From Thermoleophilia bacterium (GTDB lineage: Bacteria > Actinomycetota > Thermoleophilia > Gaiellales > SKUG01), in contig JAOPYU010000181.1 of NCBI GenBank assembly GCA_025964455.1, positions 1-7,565 on the forward strand: a stretch of 7,565 bases of DNA. Direction: 5' to 3'. Of this stretch, positions 1-7,020 are shown piece after piece. Position 1 is the first letter of the stretch. Each line of letters opens with the position of its first letter. The notes beneath the pieces were generated by a model that made no database searches, was not told where the DNA came from, and was given only the letters and a program-made list of their open reading frames with translations. The position numbers and the translations under genes are program-made.

Positions 1-683
1 AGCGGCGAGGGACCGGTGACGAGCGCGACCCCGTCGGCGTCATGGCGGGCGGGCAGGTCGCGCGGTACGGAGAGTGACAGCGCGACTGCGAGGGCGGCGG
101 CGAACAGTGCGGCGCCGGCGAGTGCCCAGCCAAGGCCGCCGTGGCGCAGCAGCGAGGGCATCGTCACGCCGCCGACGGTGCCGCCGAGCGGGATGAAGGT
201 GTGGCGAATGGCGAGCACACGTGCGTGCATGTGCGGCGGGAACGCCTCGACGATCGCGCGGCCCCCGGCCGAATGCGCGGCGCTGCCCGCTGCGCCGGTC
301 GCCACGAGCAGGATGCACAGCAACACGAGGAGCCACGGGCTGGACGCGAGCGTCGCACTGTCGCGCCAGATCGATCCACCGACCAGTGCGGCGCCGGTGA
401 GCGTGGCCGTGGCGATCGAGTAGGCGATCGTGAGCGCGCGTCGCTCGCCGATCTGGTCCGCGAGGTGCCCCCACGCGAACGTGCCGAACATCAGGCCGGC
501 GGGCGCCGAGGCGAGCAGCCACCCCAGGCCCGCGTTGCCGATGTCCAGTCCTCCACGCAGTACCGGCCCGGCAGCCGCCAGCCCGAAGTGCACGAATGCC
601 ACGAGTGCGTTCGCCATGCCGATCGTCAGCAGCATGCGGATACGGCCCGCGCGTGCGACGTCAGCTGTCTCCATCGTGGACAT
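1..683 (-). CDS. MFS transporter, N-terminal half (partial)
   Basis: Reading the minus strand from the ATG at 683 gives 227 codons with no stop before the left edge. The protein starts MSTMETADVARAGRIRMLL. Hydrophobic segments lie at about residues 17-39, 51-74, 84-104, 117-138, 159-178 and 184-206, the six helices of the N-terminal bundle of a major facilitator. Between helices 2 and 3 sits GHLADQIGERR (residues 72-82), a good MFS motif A. Helix 5 has a glycine-rich IPLGGTVGG stretch like motif C. The window ends in the central loop after helix 6. MFS proteins are inner-membrane secondary transporters; the substrate cannot be told from this half. A second in-frame ATG at 674 is an alternative start. 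No Shine-Dalgarno is visible; a TANNNT box 6 bases upstream fits a leaderless mRNA. The gene is separated from secA by a repeat-filled spacer, so it is probably transcribed on its own. Confidence 0.85.
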   Translation of the reverse strand, partial: MSTMETADVARAGRIRMLLTIGMANALVAFVHFGLAAAGPVLRGGLDIGNAGLGWLLASAPAGLMFGTFAWGHLADQIGERRALTIAYSIATATLTGAALVGGSIWRDSATLASSPWLLVLLCILLVATGAAGSAAHSAGGRAIVEAFPPHMHARVLAIRHTFIPLGGTVGGVTMPSLLRHGGLGWALAGAALFAAALAVALSLSVPRDLPARHDADGVALVTGPSP

Positions 684-689
684 GGCGCG

Positions 690-695
690 ACGGTA
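690..695 (-). promoter_or_regulatory. Possible -10 box of the MFS gene (leaderless)
   Basis: On the minus strand TACCGT matches the TANNNT pattern of actinobacterial -10 elements and ends 6 bases before the ATG at 683. That would put the transcription start at or near the ATG. No convincing -35 is seen, so the call rests mainly on spacing and on two similar cases in this window. Confidence 0.3.
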
Positions 696-731
696 TCAAG
701 CGAGCTCAGGTGCCGGGGCGCGGGTGCCGCG

Positions 732-857
732 CGTCAGGAGGTGATCGACGTTCCGTGCGCGGGCGACAAGAAATCGCGCCCGCCACCGGCATTCGTCATG
801 GGGCGCTCGACATTCCTTGTGCATAGGACATGAAATCGCGCGCGCGTCGGTGAGGGG
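732..857. repeat. Direct repeat copy A, 126 bases
   Basis: Copy A aligns to copy B (914-1039) without gaps at an offset of 182 bases. I count 8 mismatches in 126 positions, about 94% identity. The similarity stops abruptly on both sides. The copy contains two related 35-base units (745-779 and 807-841). It has a relatively AT-rich core (CATTCC and AAGAAATC elements) in a GC-rich background. Its orientation and function are unknown; it may belong to a family dispersed elsewhere in the genome. Confidence 0.9.
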
Positions 858-1023
858 ATGGCGTCGGCGTGACGACTGTCACGCCGGGCGCGACCTGGGA
901 CCGCGAGCCGGATCGTCACGAGGTGATCGACATTCCGTGCGCGGGCGACAAGAAATCGCGCTCGCGACCGGCATTCGTCATGAGGCGCTCGACATTCCTT
1001 GTGCATAGGACAAGAAATCGCGC
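745..1023. repeat. Four 35-base units inside the direct repeats
   Basis: Units at 745-779, 807-841, 927-961 and 989-1023 share the layout TCGACATTCC, then ten variable bases, then GACAAGAAATCGCGC. The first unit has one change in the left block and the second has one in the right block. Within each copy the units start 62 bases apart; the gap between copies is 120. The left and right blocks are conserved while the middle varies between GC-rich (units 1 and 3) and TGTGCATAG-like (units 2 and 4). This fits an old unit duplication followed by a younger duplication of the pair. Confidence 0.8.
865..886. repeat. Perfect inverted repeat between the two repeat copies
   Basis: CGGCGTGAC (865-873) and GTCACGCCG (878-886) are perfect complements around a GACT loop, a 9-base-pair stem. 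It lies in the unique stretch between repeats A and B. No T-run follows on either strand, so an intrinsic terminator is unlikely. A protein-binding palindrome or a relic of an insertion is possible. Confidence 0.6.
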
Positions 1024-1039
1024 ACGCGGCGGTGAGGGG
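914..1039. repeat. Direct repeat copy B, 126 bases
   Basis: This is the second copy of the repeat at 732-857, ungapped and about 94% identical. It carries units at 927-961 and 989-1023. In the second unit CTTGT (998-1002) and ACAAG (1010-1014) can pair over a 7-base loop. In copy A the matching arm reads ACATG, so this small hairpin is not kept there. Confidence 0.9.
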
Positions 1040-1126
1040 GAGCGACTGACAACCCTCGCGCCCACCTCGTACCCGCTCGACACGCACGCCGACGGCGCGG
1101 CGCGACGCCACGCCACGCACGCCGTG

Positions 1127-3859
<2,733 letters not shown>

Positions 3860-3862
3860 AGC

Positions 3863-3877
3863 CCGGATGTTATCCGG
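3863..3877. repeat. Inverted repeat overlapping the secA -10 region
   Basis: CCGGAT (3863-3868) and ATCCGG (3872-3877) are perfect 6-base arms around GTT. A third CCGGAT lies at 3895-3900 next to the putative -35. Palindrome plus half site over a promoter suggests an operator, though six-base arms of this composition can arise by chance. Confidence 0.35.
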
Positions 3878-3893
3878 TCGCGCGTGGCTTCAA
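3867..3893 (-). promoter_or_regulatory. Putative secA promoter, leaderless
   Basis: On the minus strand TTGAAG (3893-3888) and TAACAT (3872-3867) resemble -35 and -10 elements with a short 15-base spacer. The -10 ends 7 bases before the secA ATG, so the transcript could begin at or near the start codon, in line with the missing Shine-Dalgarno. The -10 lies within the inverted repeat CCGGAT / ATCCGG (3863-3877). Confidence 0.4.
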
Positions 3894-3935
3894 CCGGATC
3901 TGGCGTGGCGATTGCGCCGATGGGGTGGCGCCTGC

Positions 3936-3990
3936 CCCGATCCGCGCCGACGACTGGACGGTTGGATGTTGTCGCCGGCGGCGGATCGGG
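3936..3990. repeat. Long inverted repeat upstream of secA
   Basis: CCCGATCCGC (3936-3945) and GCGGATCGGG (3981-3990) are perfect 10-base arms. Inside them CGACGAC and GTTGTCG can also pair, with one G-T wobble, giving a long branched or bulged stem. It lies upstream of the proposed secA promoter and has no T-run. Role unknown: a protein site or a folded leader if secA starts further upstream. Confidence 0.6.
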
Positions 3991-3998
3991 TGCTCGGC

Positions 3999-4015
3999 CC
4001 GGACCCCTCGTCCGG
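3999..4015. repeat. Small inverted repeat, CCGGAC / GTCCGG
   Basis: Perfect 6-base arms (3999-4004 and 4010-4015) surround a 5-base loop. It is one of several palindromes in the hpf-secA spacer and is weak evidence on its own. Confidence 0.35.
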
Positions 4016-4059
4016 TGCGCGATGGCTCCACCACCATCCGACAGGCCCGAGATTCGCGC

Positions 4060-4075
4060 TGTAGGGCCGCCTACA
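4060..4075. repeat. Small inverted repeat, TGTAGG / CCTACA
   Basis: Perfect 6-base arms surround a GCCG loop (4066-4069). It follows the hpf terminator in the direction of transcription, 15 bases past its stem. It could be an operator, or part of the terminator region. Confidence 0.4.
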
Positions 4076-4090
4076 TTCGGCGCAGAAGAA

Positions 4091-4137
4091 GCAACGCCCC
4101 ACGGTCCGCGCTGAGCGCCTGGACCATGGGGCGTTGC
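4091..4137 (-). terminator. Strong intrinsic-type terminator of hpf
   Basis: GCAACGCCCCACGGTCC (4091-4107) pairs with GGACCATGGGGCGTTGC (4121-4137) in a 17-position stem with a single C/A mismatch at 4102/4126. The loop can close further through GCGC/GCGC. In the minus direction the stem is followed by TTCTTCTGCG, a moderately T-rich tail. It starts 38 bases past the hpf stop codon and would separate hpf transcription from secA. Confidence 0.8.
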
Positions 4138-4147
4138 TGAATCGGCT

Positions 4148-4168
4148 GCCACGCCGCGAGGGCGTGGC
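4148..4168 (-). terminator. First hairpin after the hpf stop
   Basis: GCCACGCC (4148-4155) and GGCGTGGC (4161-4168) form a perfect 8-base-pair stem with a 5-base loop, 6 bases past the hpf stop codon. There is no T-run of its own. It probably acts with the larger hairpin downstream, as a tandem terminator or to protect the 3' end. Confidence 0.55.
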
Positions 4169-4174
4169 GACGTA

Positions 4175-4831
4175 TCACGAAGCCTTGGTGGCCTCGGATG
4201 CGACCGCAGTCGGCTCGATGAGACCGAACTGGCCGTCACTTCGCTTGTACAGCACGCTCGTGTCGTTGGTCTCGTCGTTGACGAAGACGAAGAAGTCGTG
4301 GCCGACCAGCGACATCTGCTCCGCTGCTTCCTCCGGGCTCATCGGTCCGAGGCTGAACTGCTTGGTCTTGACGATCCGCAGCTGTGAGCTCGTGTTGGCC
4401 ATGCTTTCGTCCTCCATCGTCTGGGTCTCGAATTCGTAGCCCTCCGGCAGCTTGCCGGCGCCATTCTCGTTGTCCATGAGGGCGCCCTTCCAGCGATCCT
4501 TCTCATGGCCATGGGGCCCGCCATGGCGGTCCTGCACGCGCTTGTCGTGGTACTTCTTGACCTGGCGCGCGAGCTTCTCCGCGACGAGGTCGATCGACGC
4601 GAAGACGTCGGGTGACGCCTCGCGGGCTCGCAACGCGCGGCCCTTCGTCCACACGGTCGCCTCGGCGACCTTGTTGTCCGCAACTCGGGGGTTCTTCTCC
4701 TCGGTGATCTCAAGCTCCATGCGCGTGACGTCATCGTCCAGCTGGAGTGAGAGCTTCGACAGCCGCTTCTCAGCGTACTCCTGCACGCGGCGGCTCACGT
4801 CGACGTTCTTTCCCTTGACCAGTAGCTTCAT
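4175..4831 (-). CDS. hpf: Ribosome hibernation promoting factor, long form
   Basis: The protein binds the 30S decoding region and lets 70S ribosomes pair into inactive 100S dimers during stress or stationary phase. At 218 residues it is the long form. Residues 1-105 form the S30AE ribosome-binding domain (MKLLVKGKNVDVSRRVQEYA, a basic stretch at 86-102). A His/Gly-rich linker follows (103-150). The C-terminal dimerisation domain is IVKTKQFSLGPMSPEEAAEQ (153-172) followed by VGHDFFVFVN (176-185) and VLYKRSDGQFGLIEP (193-207). The start at 4831 is set by AAGGAG six bases upstream. The frame is open further upstream to 4924 but contains no ATG, GTG or TTG. The gene follows comF after 163 bases and ends in a strong terminator. 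The hpf-secA pairing is conserved in Gram-positive bacteria and agrees with this assignment. Confidence 0.95.
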   Translation of the reverse strand: MKLLVKGKNVDVSRRVQEYAEKRLSKLSLQLDDDVTRMELEITEEKNPRVADNKVAEATVWTKGRALRAREASPDVFASIDLVAEKLARQVKKYHDKRVQDRHGGPHGHEKDRWKGALMDNENGAGKLPEGYEFETQTMEDESMANTSSQLRIVKTKQFSLGPMSPEEAAEQMSLVGHDFFVFVNDETNDTSVLYKRSDGQFGLIEPTAVASEATKAS

Positions 4832-4837
4832 TCGGTG

Positions 4838-4843
4838 CTCCTT
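4838..4843 (-). promoter_or_regulatory. Ribosome binding site of hpf
   Basis: AAGGAG lies six bases before the hpf ATG. It is the only strong Shine-Dalgarno placed before a start in this window, so hpf translation differs from the apparently leaderless secA and nucleotidyltransferase genes. Confidence 0.85.
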
Positions 4844-4891
4844 GCGGTCTTCGTGCGGGGACCGAACGAGCGCGGGATGCGATCCGTGCGC

Positions 4892-4906
4892 CCCTCGGTC
4901 CTCCTT
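4892..4906 (-). repeat. Near-copy of the hpf translation start region
   Basis: Minus-strand AAGGAGGACCGAGGG (4906-4892) matches AAGGAGCACCGAATG (4843-4829, the true hpf start) at 12 of 15 positions. The copies are 63 bases apart, in the same frame. The upstream copy has GGG where hpf has ATG and no other start at usable distance, so its strong Shine-Dalgarno is orphaned. CTCG/CGAG flanks could display it in a loop. Confidence 0.5.
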
Positions 4907-4994
4907 CGAGATTCCCCGACGCCGTCACGACGGAAACGGGGAACCTGCCGAAAGTACTGCCCGTGCGGGAGTATTCGGCTCGTGGTCGAGGGGG

Positions 4995-5777
4995 TTAGGG
5001 CGGTCGAGGTTCGATCAAGCCGGGGTGCTGCCTTTCGCCGGACGTGCTCGAGATCATCGGCAACTCGGAGCACTCTCGTGAGCACGGATTCACCGTCTCA
5101 CCCAACTGTTGGCCTGACACCGATCCTAGGTCGCCCGCGCGGTGCTCGGACGCCGAAACTCCCGAAACTGCGAGGCCTCGCGGCACGATCCCGCACTGGC
5201 GCAGGAGCCTGCACGCCTCCTCCAGCGTCGCGCCGGTCGTGCGCACATCGTCGACCACGAGCACCCGCGTGCCGGGCGCCGGGCCGATCCCCGGGGCCAG
5301 GGCGAAGGCACCCCGGGCGTTGAGACGGCGAGCATCGCGGTCGAGTCCACGTTGCGGTCGCGCACGGACGCGGACCAACAGCGCGCGCGCAGGGACTGCG
5401 AGCTCACCGGCGAGCGACCGTGCGACGGCTTCCGGCAGGTGGACGCCGCGGATCGCGCGCCTGCGACGGTCTGCGGGGACCCACGTGACGAGCTCGATCC
5501 CGTCGAGCCACCCGTCGCCGCGCGCGGTGAGCTCGCGATGCACGAGCATTCCGAGCAGACGGCCGCCGCGCCGCCAGGTGCCGTACTTCGCGGCGCGCAC
5601 CAGTCGGCCGGCCGCGCCGGCGTCGATGAACACCGAATCCGAGCCGGCCGCTGCTGCCCCCAACAGCGCGTGACACCTCGCGCATGGTGTCGGGGCTCCG
5701 CGCGCTCCGCAGCCGGCGCAACGGGACCCGGTCAGCAGGACGAGCAGCGAACTCCAGGGGCGCGGGGGCAGCATCAT
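4995..5777 (-). CDS. comF: ComF family phosphoribosyltransferase-like protein
   Basis: ComF proteins combine an N-terminal zinc ribbon with a type I phosphoribosyltransferase fold. They are linked to DNA uptake in competent bacteria, but their reaction is uncertain. Cys20, Cys23, Cys32 and Cys35 (CAGC, CARC) form the zinc site. KYGTWRRGGRLLG (64-76), a VPADRRRRAIRGVHL segment (100-114) and QRGLDRDARRLNARGAF (142-158) follow the family order. VLVVDDVRTTGATLEE (172-187) is the PRPP-binding loop with its two aspartates. The 260 residues exceed what the fold needs: the family pattern ends near residue 215. The last ~45 residues lack recognisable similarity and overlap palindromes. Start: two consecutive ATGs (5777, 5774) without a clear Shine-Dalgarno. 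It follows the nucleotidyltransferase after 77 bases and may be co-transcribed with it. No other competence gene is visible here. Confidence 0.88.
   Translation of the reverse strand: MMLPPRPWSSLLVLLTGSRCAGCGARGAPTPCARCHALLGAAAAGSDSVFIDAGAAGRLVRAAKYGTWRRGGRLLGMLVHRELTARGDGWLDGIELVTWVPADRRRRAIRGVHLPEAVARSLAGELAVPARALLVRVRARPQRGLDRDARRLNARGAFALAPGIGPAPGTRVLVVDDVRTTGATLEEACRLLRQCGIVPRGLAVSGVSASEHRAGDLGSVSGQQLGETVNPCSRECSELPMISSTSGERQHPGLIEPRPP
5123..5128 (-). promoter_or_regulatory. Possible -10 box for an hpf transcript
   Basis: Minus-strand TAGGAT fits TANNNT and lies inside the 3' part of the comF frame, about 290 bases before hpf. It would give hpf a long leader containing the palindromes at 5112-4912. 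The -35 region is poor (GTCCGA at 18 bases), so this is only a candidate. Confidence 0.2.
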
Positions 5778-5854
5778 GCACCCATGCTGCAGGGGCTCGC
5801 GTCACGACATGCGCGCGACGCGTGCCGACCCTGGGTCGACACCGTCACGGAAGG

Positions 5855-6835
5855 TCAACCAGCGAGTTCGCGAGCCCATCGCTCGAGCCCCTCGAGCGAG
5901 CCCACGGTTCCCGACGCGACGACCAGTCCGGCTGGTACCTCGGCGTTGGGAAGGACCAGCGCCGAGCGCAGGATGGCGCCGTCGCCGATCGTCGCGCCTG
6001 CGCCGACCACGCATGGACCGACGAGCTGCACGCCATCGCCGACGCGCGCGGTCGGATGGATGAGCACGCCGTCGGCGTCGCCCGCCTCGGTCCATGCCCC
6101 GAGGCCGACCTCGACCCGCTGGTCGAGGATGGCCGCCCCCGTCGCGCGCCACTCGTCCAGGTCGCCGATGTCGTTCCAGTACGTGCCCTCGAGCGCGTGC
6201 GCCTGCAGGTGGCGGCCCTCGGCGAGCAGCCTCGGGAACAGCTCCGAGCCGAAGTCGGACAGCCCCCAGCTGGCGCACAGGTCGAGCGCCTCGGGCGCAA
6301 GCACGTAGATGCCGGTGTTGGCGAGCGTGCTCAGCTCGGTTCCCGGGGCCGGCTTCTCCTGGAACCCCGTGATGCGGGCACCCGCATCGGTCACGGCGAC
6401 GCCGTACTGCGAGGCATCCCCGACGGGCAGCAATGCGAGCGTCGCGATGGCGCCGCTCTCGCGGTGCGTGCGCTCGACGGCTGCGAGGTCGACGTCGTGC
6501 AGGCCGTCACCGCTCAGGACGATGATCGGCTCGTCGCCGTCACGCAGGCGGTCCTGCGCGGCGAGCACGCCGCCGGCCGTGCCGAGCGGCTCGCGCTCGA
6601 CGTTCCACTCGAGCTGGACGCCGTATGCGCTGCCGTCCCCGAAGATGCCCATCAGCACGTCGCCGAGCCAGGACGCATTCGCGACGAGGTTGCGATGCCC
6701 GCCCTGCGCGGCGCGCCGCAGCAGGAACCCCATCGCAGGCTCGTTCGCCACGGGCAGTGCCGGCTTCGGCACCACGTTGGTCCAGGGCGCGAGACGCGTC
6801 CCCTTGCCGGCTGCCATCACGAATGCATTCGTCAT
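5855..6835 (-). CDS. NDP-sugar nucleotidyltransferase (pyrophosphorylase) with beta-helix tail
   Basis: Enzymes of this family join a sugar-1-phosphate to an NTP, giving an NDP-sugar for cell-envelope or glycan synthesis. The 326-residue product starts MTNAFVMAAGKGTRLAPWTN, the nucleotide-binding signature, followed by PKPALPV (23-29). GTAGG (85-89), the metal-binding SGDG (108-111), FQEKP (158-162), NTGIY (173-177) and WNDIGD (220-225) come in the standard order. Residues 256-312 form hexapeptide-type turns (HPTARVGDGVQLVGPCVVGA and onward) typical of a left-handed beta-helix. The layout resembles mannose-1-phosphate guanylyltransferase or glucose-1-phosphate thymidylyl/uridylyltransferase-like proteins. 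Sugar and base specificity cannot be read from sequence alone. No partner glycan gene lies nearby. A TAGGTT box ends 6 bases before the ATG with no Shine-Dalgarno, suggesting a leaderless mRNA. Confidence 0.92.
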   Translation of the reverse strand: MTNAFVMAAGKGTRLAPWTNVVPKPALPVANEPAMGFLLRRAAQGGHRNLVANASWLGDVLMGIFGDGSAYGVQLEWNVEREPLGTAGGVLAAQDRLRDGDEPIIVLSGDGLHDVDLAAVERTHRESGAIATLALLPVGDASQYGVAVTDAGARITGFQEKPAPGTELSTLANTGIYVLAPEALDLCASWGLSDFGSELFPRLLAEGRHLQAHALEGTYWNDIGDLDEWRATGAAILDQRVEVGLGAWTEAGDADGVLIHPTARVGDGVQLVGPCVVGAGATIGDGAILRSALVLPNAEVPAGLVVASGTVGSLEGLERWARELAG

Positions 6836-6841
6836 GCACCG

Positions 6842-6847
6842 AACCTA
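6842..6847 (-). promoter_or_regulatory. Putative -10 box of the nucleotidyltransferase (leaderless)
   Basis: Minus-strand TAGGTT fits TANNNT and ends 6 bases before the ATG at 6835, the spacing expected when transcription starts at the start codon. The -35 position falls in or next to the hairpin at 6857-6883 and resembles the consensus poorly (TTCGGG at 18 bases). Confidence 0.4.
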
Positions 6848-6856
6848 GCAACGAGC

Positions 6857-6883
6857 CGGGGCGGACCCGAAGGATCCGCCCCG
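6857..6883 (-). terminator. Stable UUCG-capped hairpin between ahcY and the nucleotidyltransferase
   Basis: CGGGGCGGA (6857-6865) and TCCGCCCCG (6875-6883) pair perfectly over 9 bases. On the minus strand the loop reads TCCTTCGGG, so two more C-G pairs close a UUCG tetraloop after a one-base bulge. This is a very stable RNA hairpin. In the minus direction no T-run follows. It may end or stabilise the ahcY transcript, and it overlaps the region expected to hold the -35 of the next gene. Confidence 0.5.
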
Positions 6884-6920
6884 AACTCACTCTACTTTCG
6901 AGCAATCTCTGCCCAGGTCG

Positions 6921-6943
6921 TTTCGCTCGCTCAGGTGCCTTCG
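6921..6943. repeat. Second copy of the ahcY 3' end
   Basis: These 23 bases match 6998-7020 with one mismatch (6925 against 7002). The other copy holds the last three codons and stop of ahcY plus about ten bases beyond. This copy lies 77 bases downstream in non-coding sequence. A small perfect hairpin GCGGC / GCCGC (6946-6958) sits between the copies. Confidence 0.8.
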
Positions 6944-6978
6944 GTGCGGCTGCGCCGCGCGAAGTCCCCCTCACTCGG

Positions 6979-7000
6979 AAATGAAAGCAAGCTTTCGTTT
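6979..7000 (-). terminator. Hairpin directly after the ahcY stop
   Basis: AAATGAAAGC (6979-6988) and GCTTTCGTTT (6991-7000) are complementary except at one position. Allowing a 4-base loop, the core is GAAAG / CTTTC. On the minus strand it begins 7 bases past the TGA and is AT-rich, unlike its surroundings. TTTC-like bases lie in the 3' arm itself, so it could act as a terminator or 3'-end stabiliser. Confidence 0.5.
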
Positions 7001-7020
7001 CTCTCGCTCAGGTGCCTTCG
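6998..7020. repeat. Repeat copy containing the ahcY stop codon
   Basis: This is the partner of 6921-6943. On the minus strand it reads GAAGGCACC, the TGA stop, then GCGAGAGAAA. Given its position in the gene it is presumably the original copy. Confidence 0.8.

Larger units (their letters stand above)
684..1126. other. Gene-free spacer between secA and the MFS gene
   Basis: This 443-base stretch holds two 126-base direct repeats (732-857 and 914-1039), a perfect hairpin between them, and a GC-rich end next to the secA stop (about 1040-1126) with GCGTGGC-like short reiterations. Open frames cross it on both strands. However, the two repeat copies lie 182 bases apart and the inner units 62 bases apart, neither a multiple of three, so the repeats fall in different frames and do not look protein coding. 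No U-rich intrinsic terminator for secA is visible. Confidence 0.7.
3860..4174. other. Gene-free spacer between hpf and secA
   Basis: This stretch of 315 bases holds no credible gene. From the hpf side it contains two tandem hairpins that probably terminate hpf (4148-4168 and 4091-4137). It then has a small perfect hairpin TGTAGG / CCTACA (4060-4075), CCGGAC / GTCCGG (3999-4015), a long hairpin (3936-3990), and the secA promoter region (3863-3893). I see no tRNA fold. Confidence 0.6.
4832..5112 (-). promoter_or_regulatory. Structured region upstream of hpf (candidate leader RNA)
   Basis: Reading toward hpf, the region has a perfect 11-base palindrome CCAACTGTTGG (5102-5112). Next is a bulged 9-base-pair hairpin GTGAG-ACGG / CCGT-CTCAC (5078-5101). 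Then comes an imperfect palindrome with arms CCGAA, AGTA, CCCG against CGGG, TACT, TTCGG (4948-4978), followed by a two-part hairpin TTCCCCG / CGGGGAA enclosing CCGT / ACGG (4912-4943). None has a T-run. The upstream two lie within the odd tail of the comF frame. A GTG-started 85-codon frame (5085-4828) overlaps the hpf ATG, but its product resembles nothing I know and its third-base GC looks lower than in neighbouring genes. I favour a structured leader or binding sites over a gene. Confidence 0.45.

Noticed and set aside
40..522. 160-codon minus-strand frame overlapping the MFS gene
   Set aside because: It is a shifted frame of the MFS coding strand, Arg-rich and without membrane segments. 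The correct frame is open from 683 to the left edge.
745..1023. CRISPR array
   Set aside because: The units repeat, but the sequences between them are themselves duplicated and spacing is irregular (62, 120, 62). No cas genes are present.
734..1120. 128-codon minus-strand frame across the repeats
   Set aside because: The two copies fall in different frames (offset 182), there is no ribosome binding site, and the product is Arg-rich and unrecognisable.
3860..4174. tRNA or small structured RNA gene between hpf and secA
   Set aside because: I looked for a cloverleaf with a TTCGAATC-like arm and CCA end and found none; the hairpins are better explained as terminators or operators.
4828..5085. 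85-codon GTG-started minus-strand frame ending over the hpf ATG
   Set aside because: The ATGA overlap is suggestive of coupling, but third-base composition is unlike neighbouring genes, there is no clear ribosome binding site, and it covers several palindromes. A structured leader is more likely.
5142..6308. 388-codon plus-strand frame opposite comF and the nucleotidyltransferase
   Set aside because: Shadow frame: the opposite strand encodes two recognisable proteins and this product has no family features.
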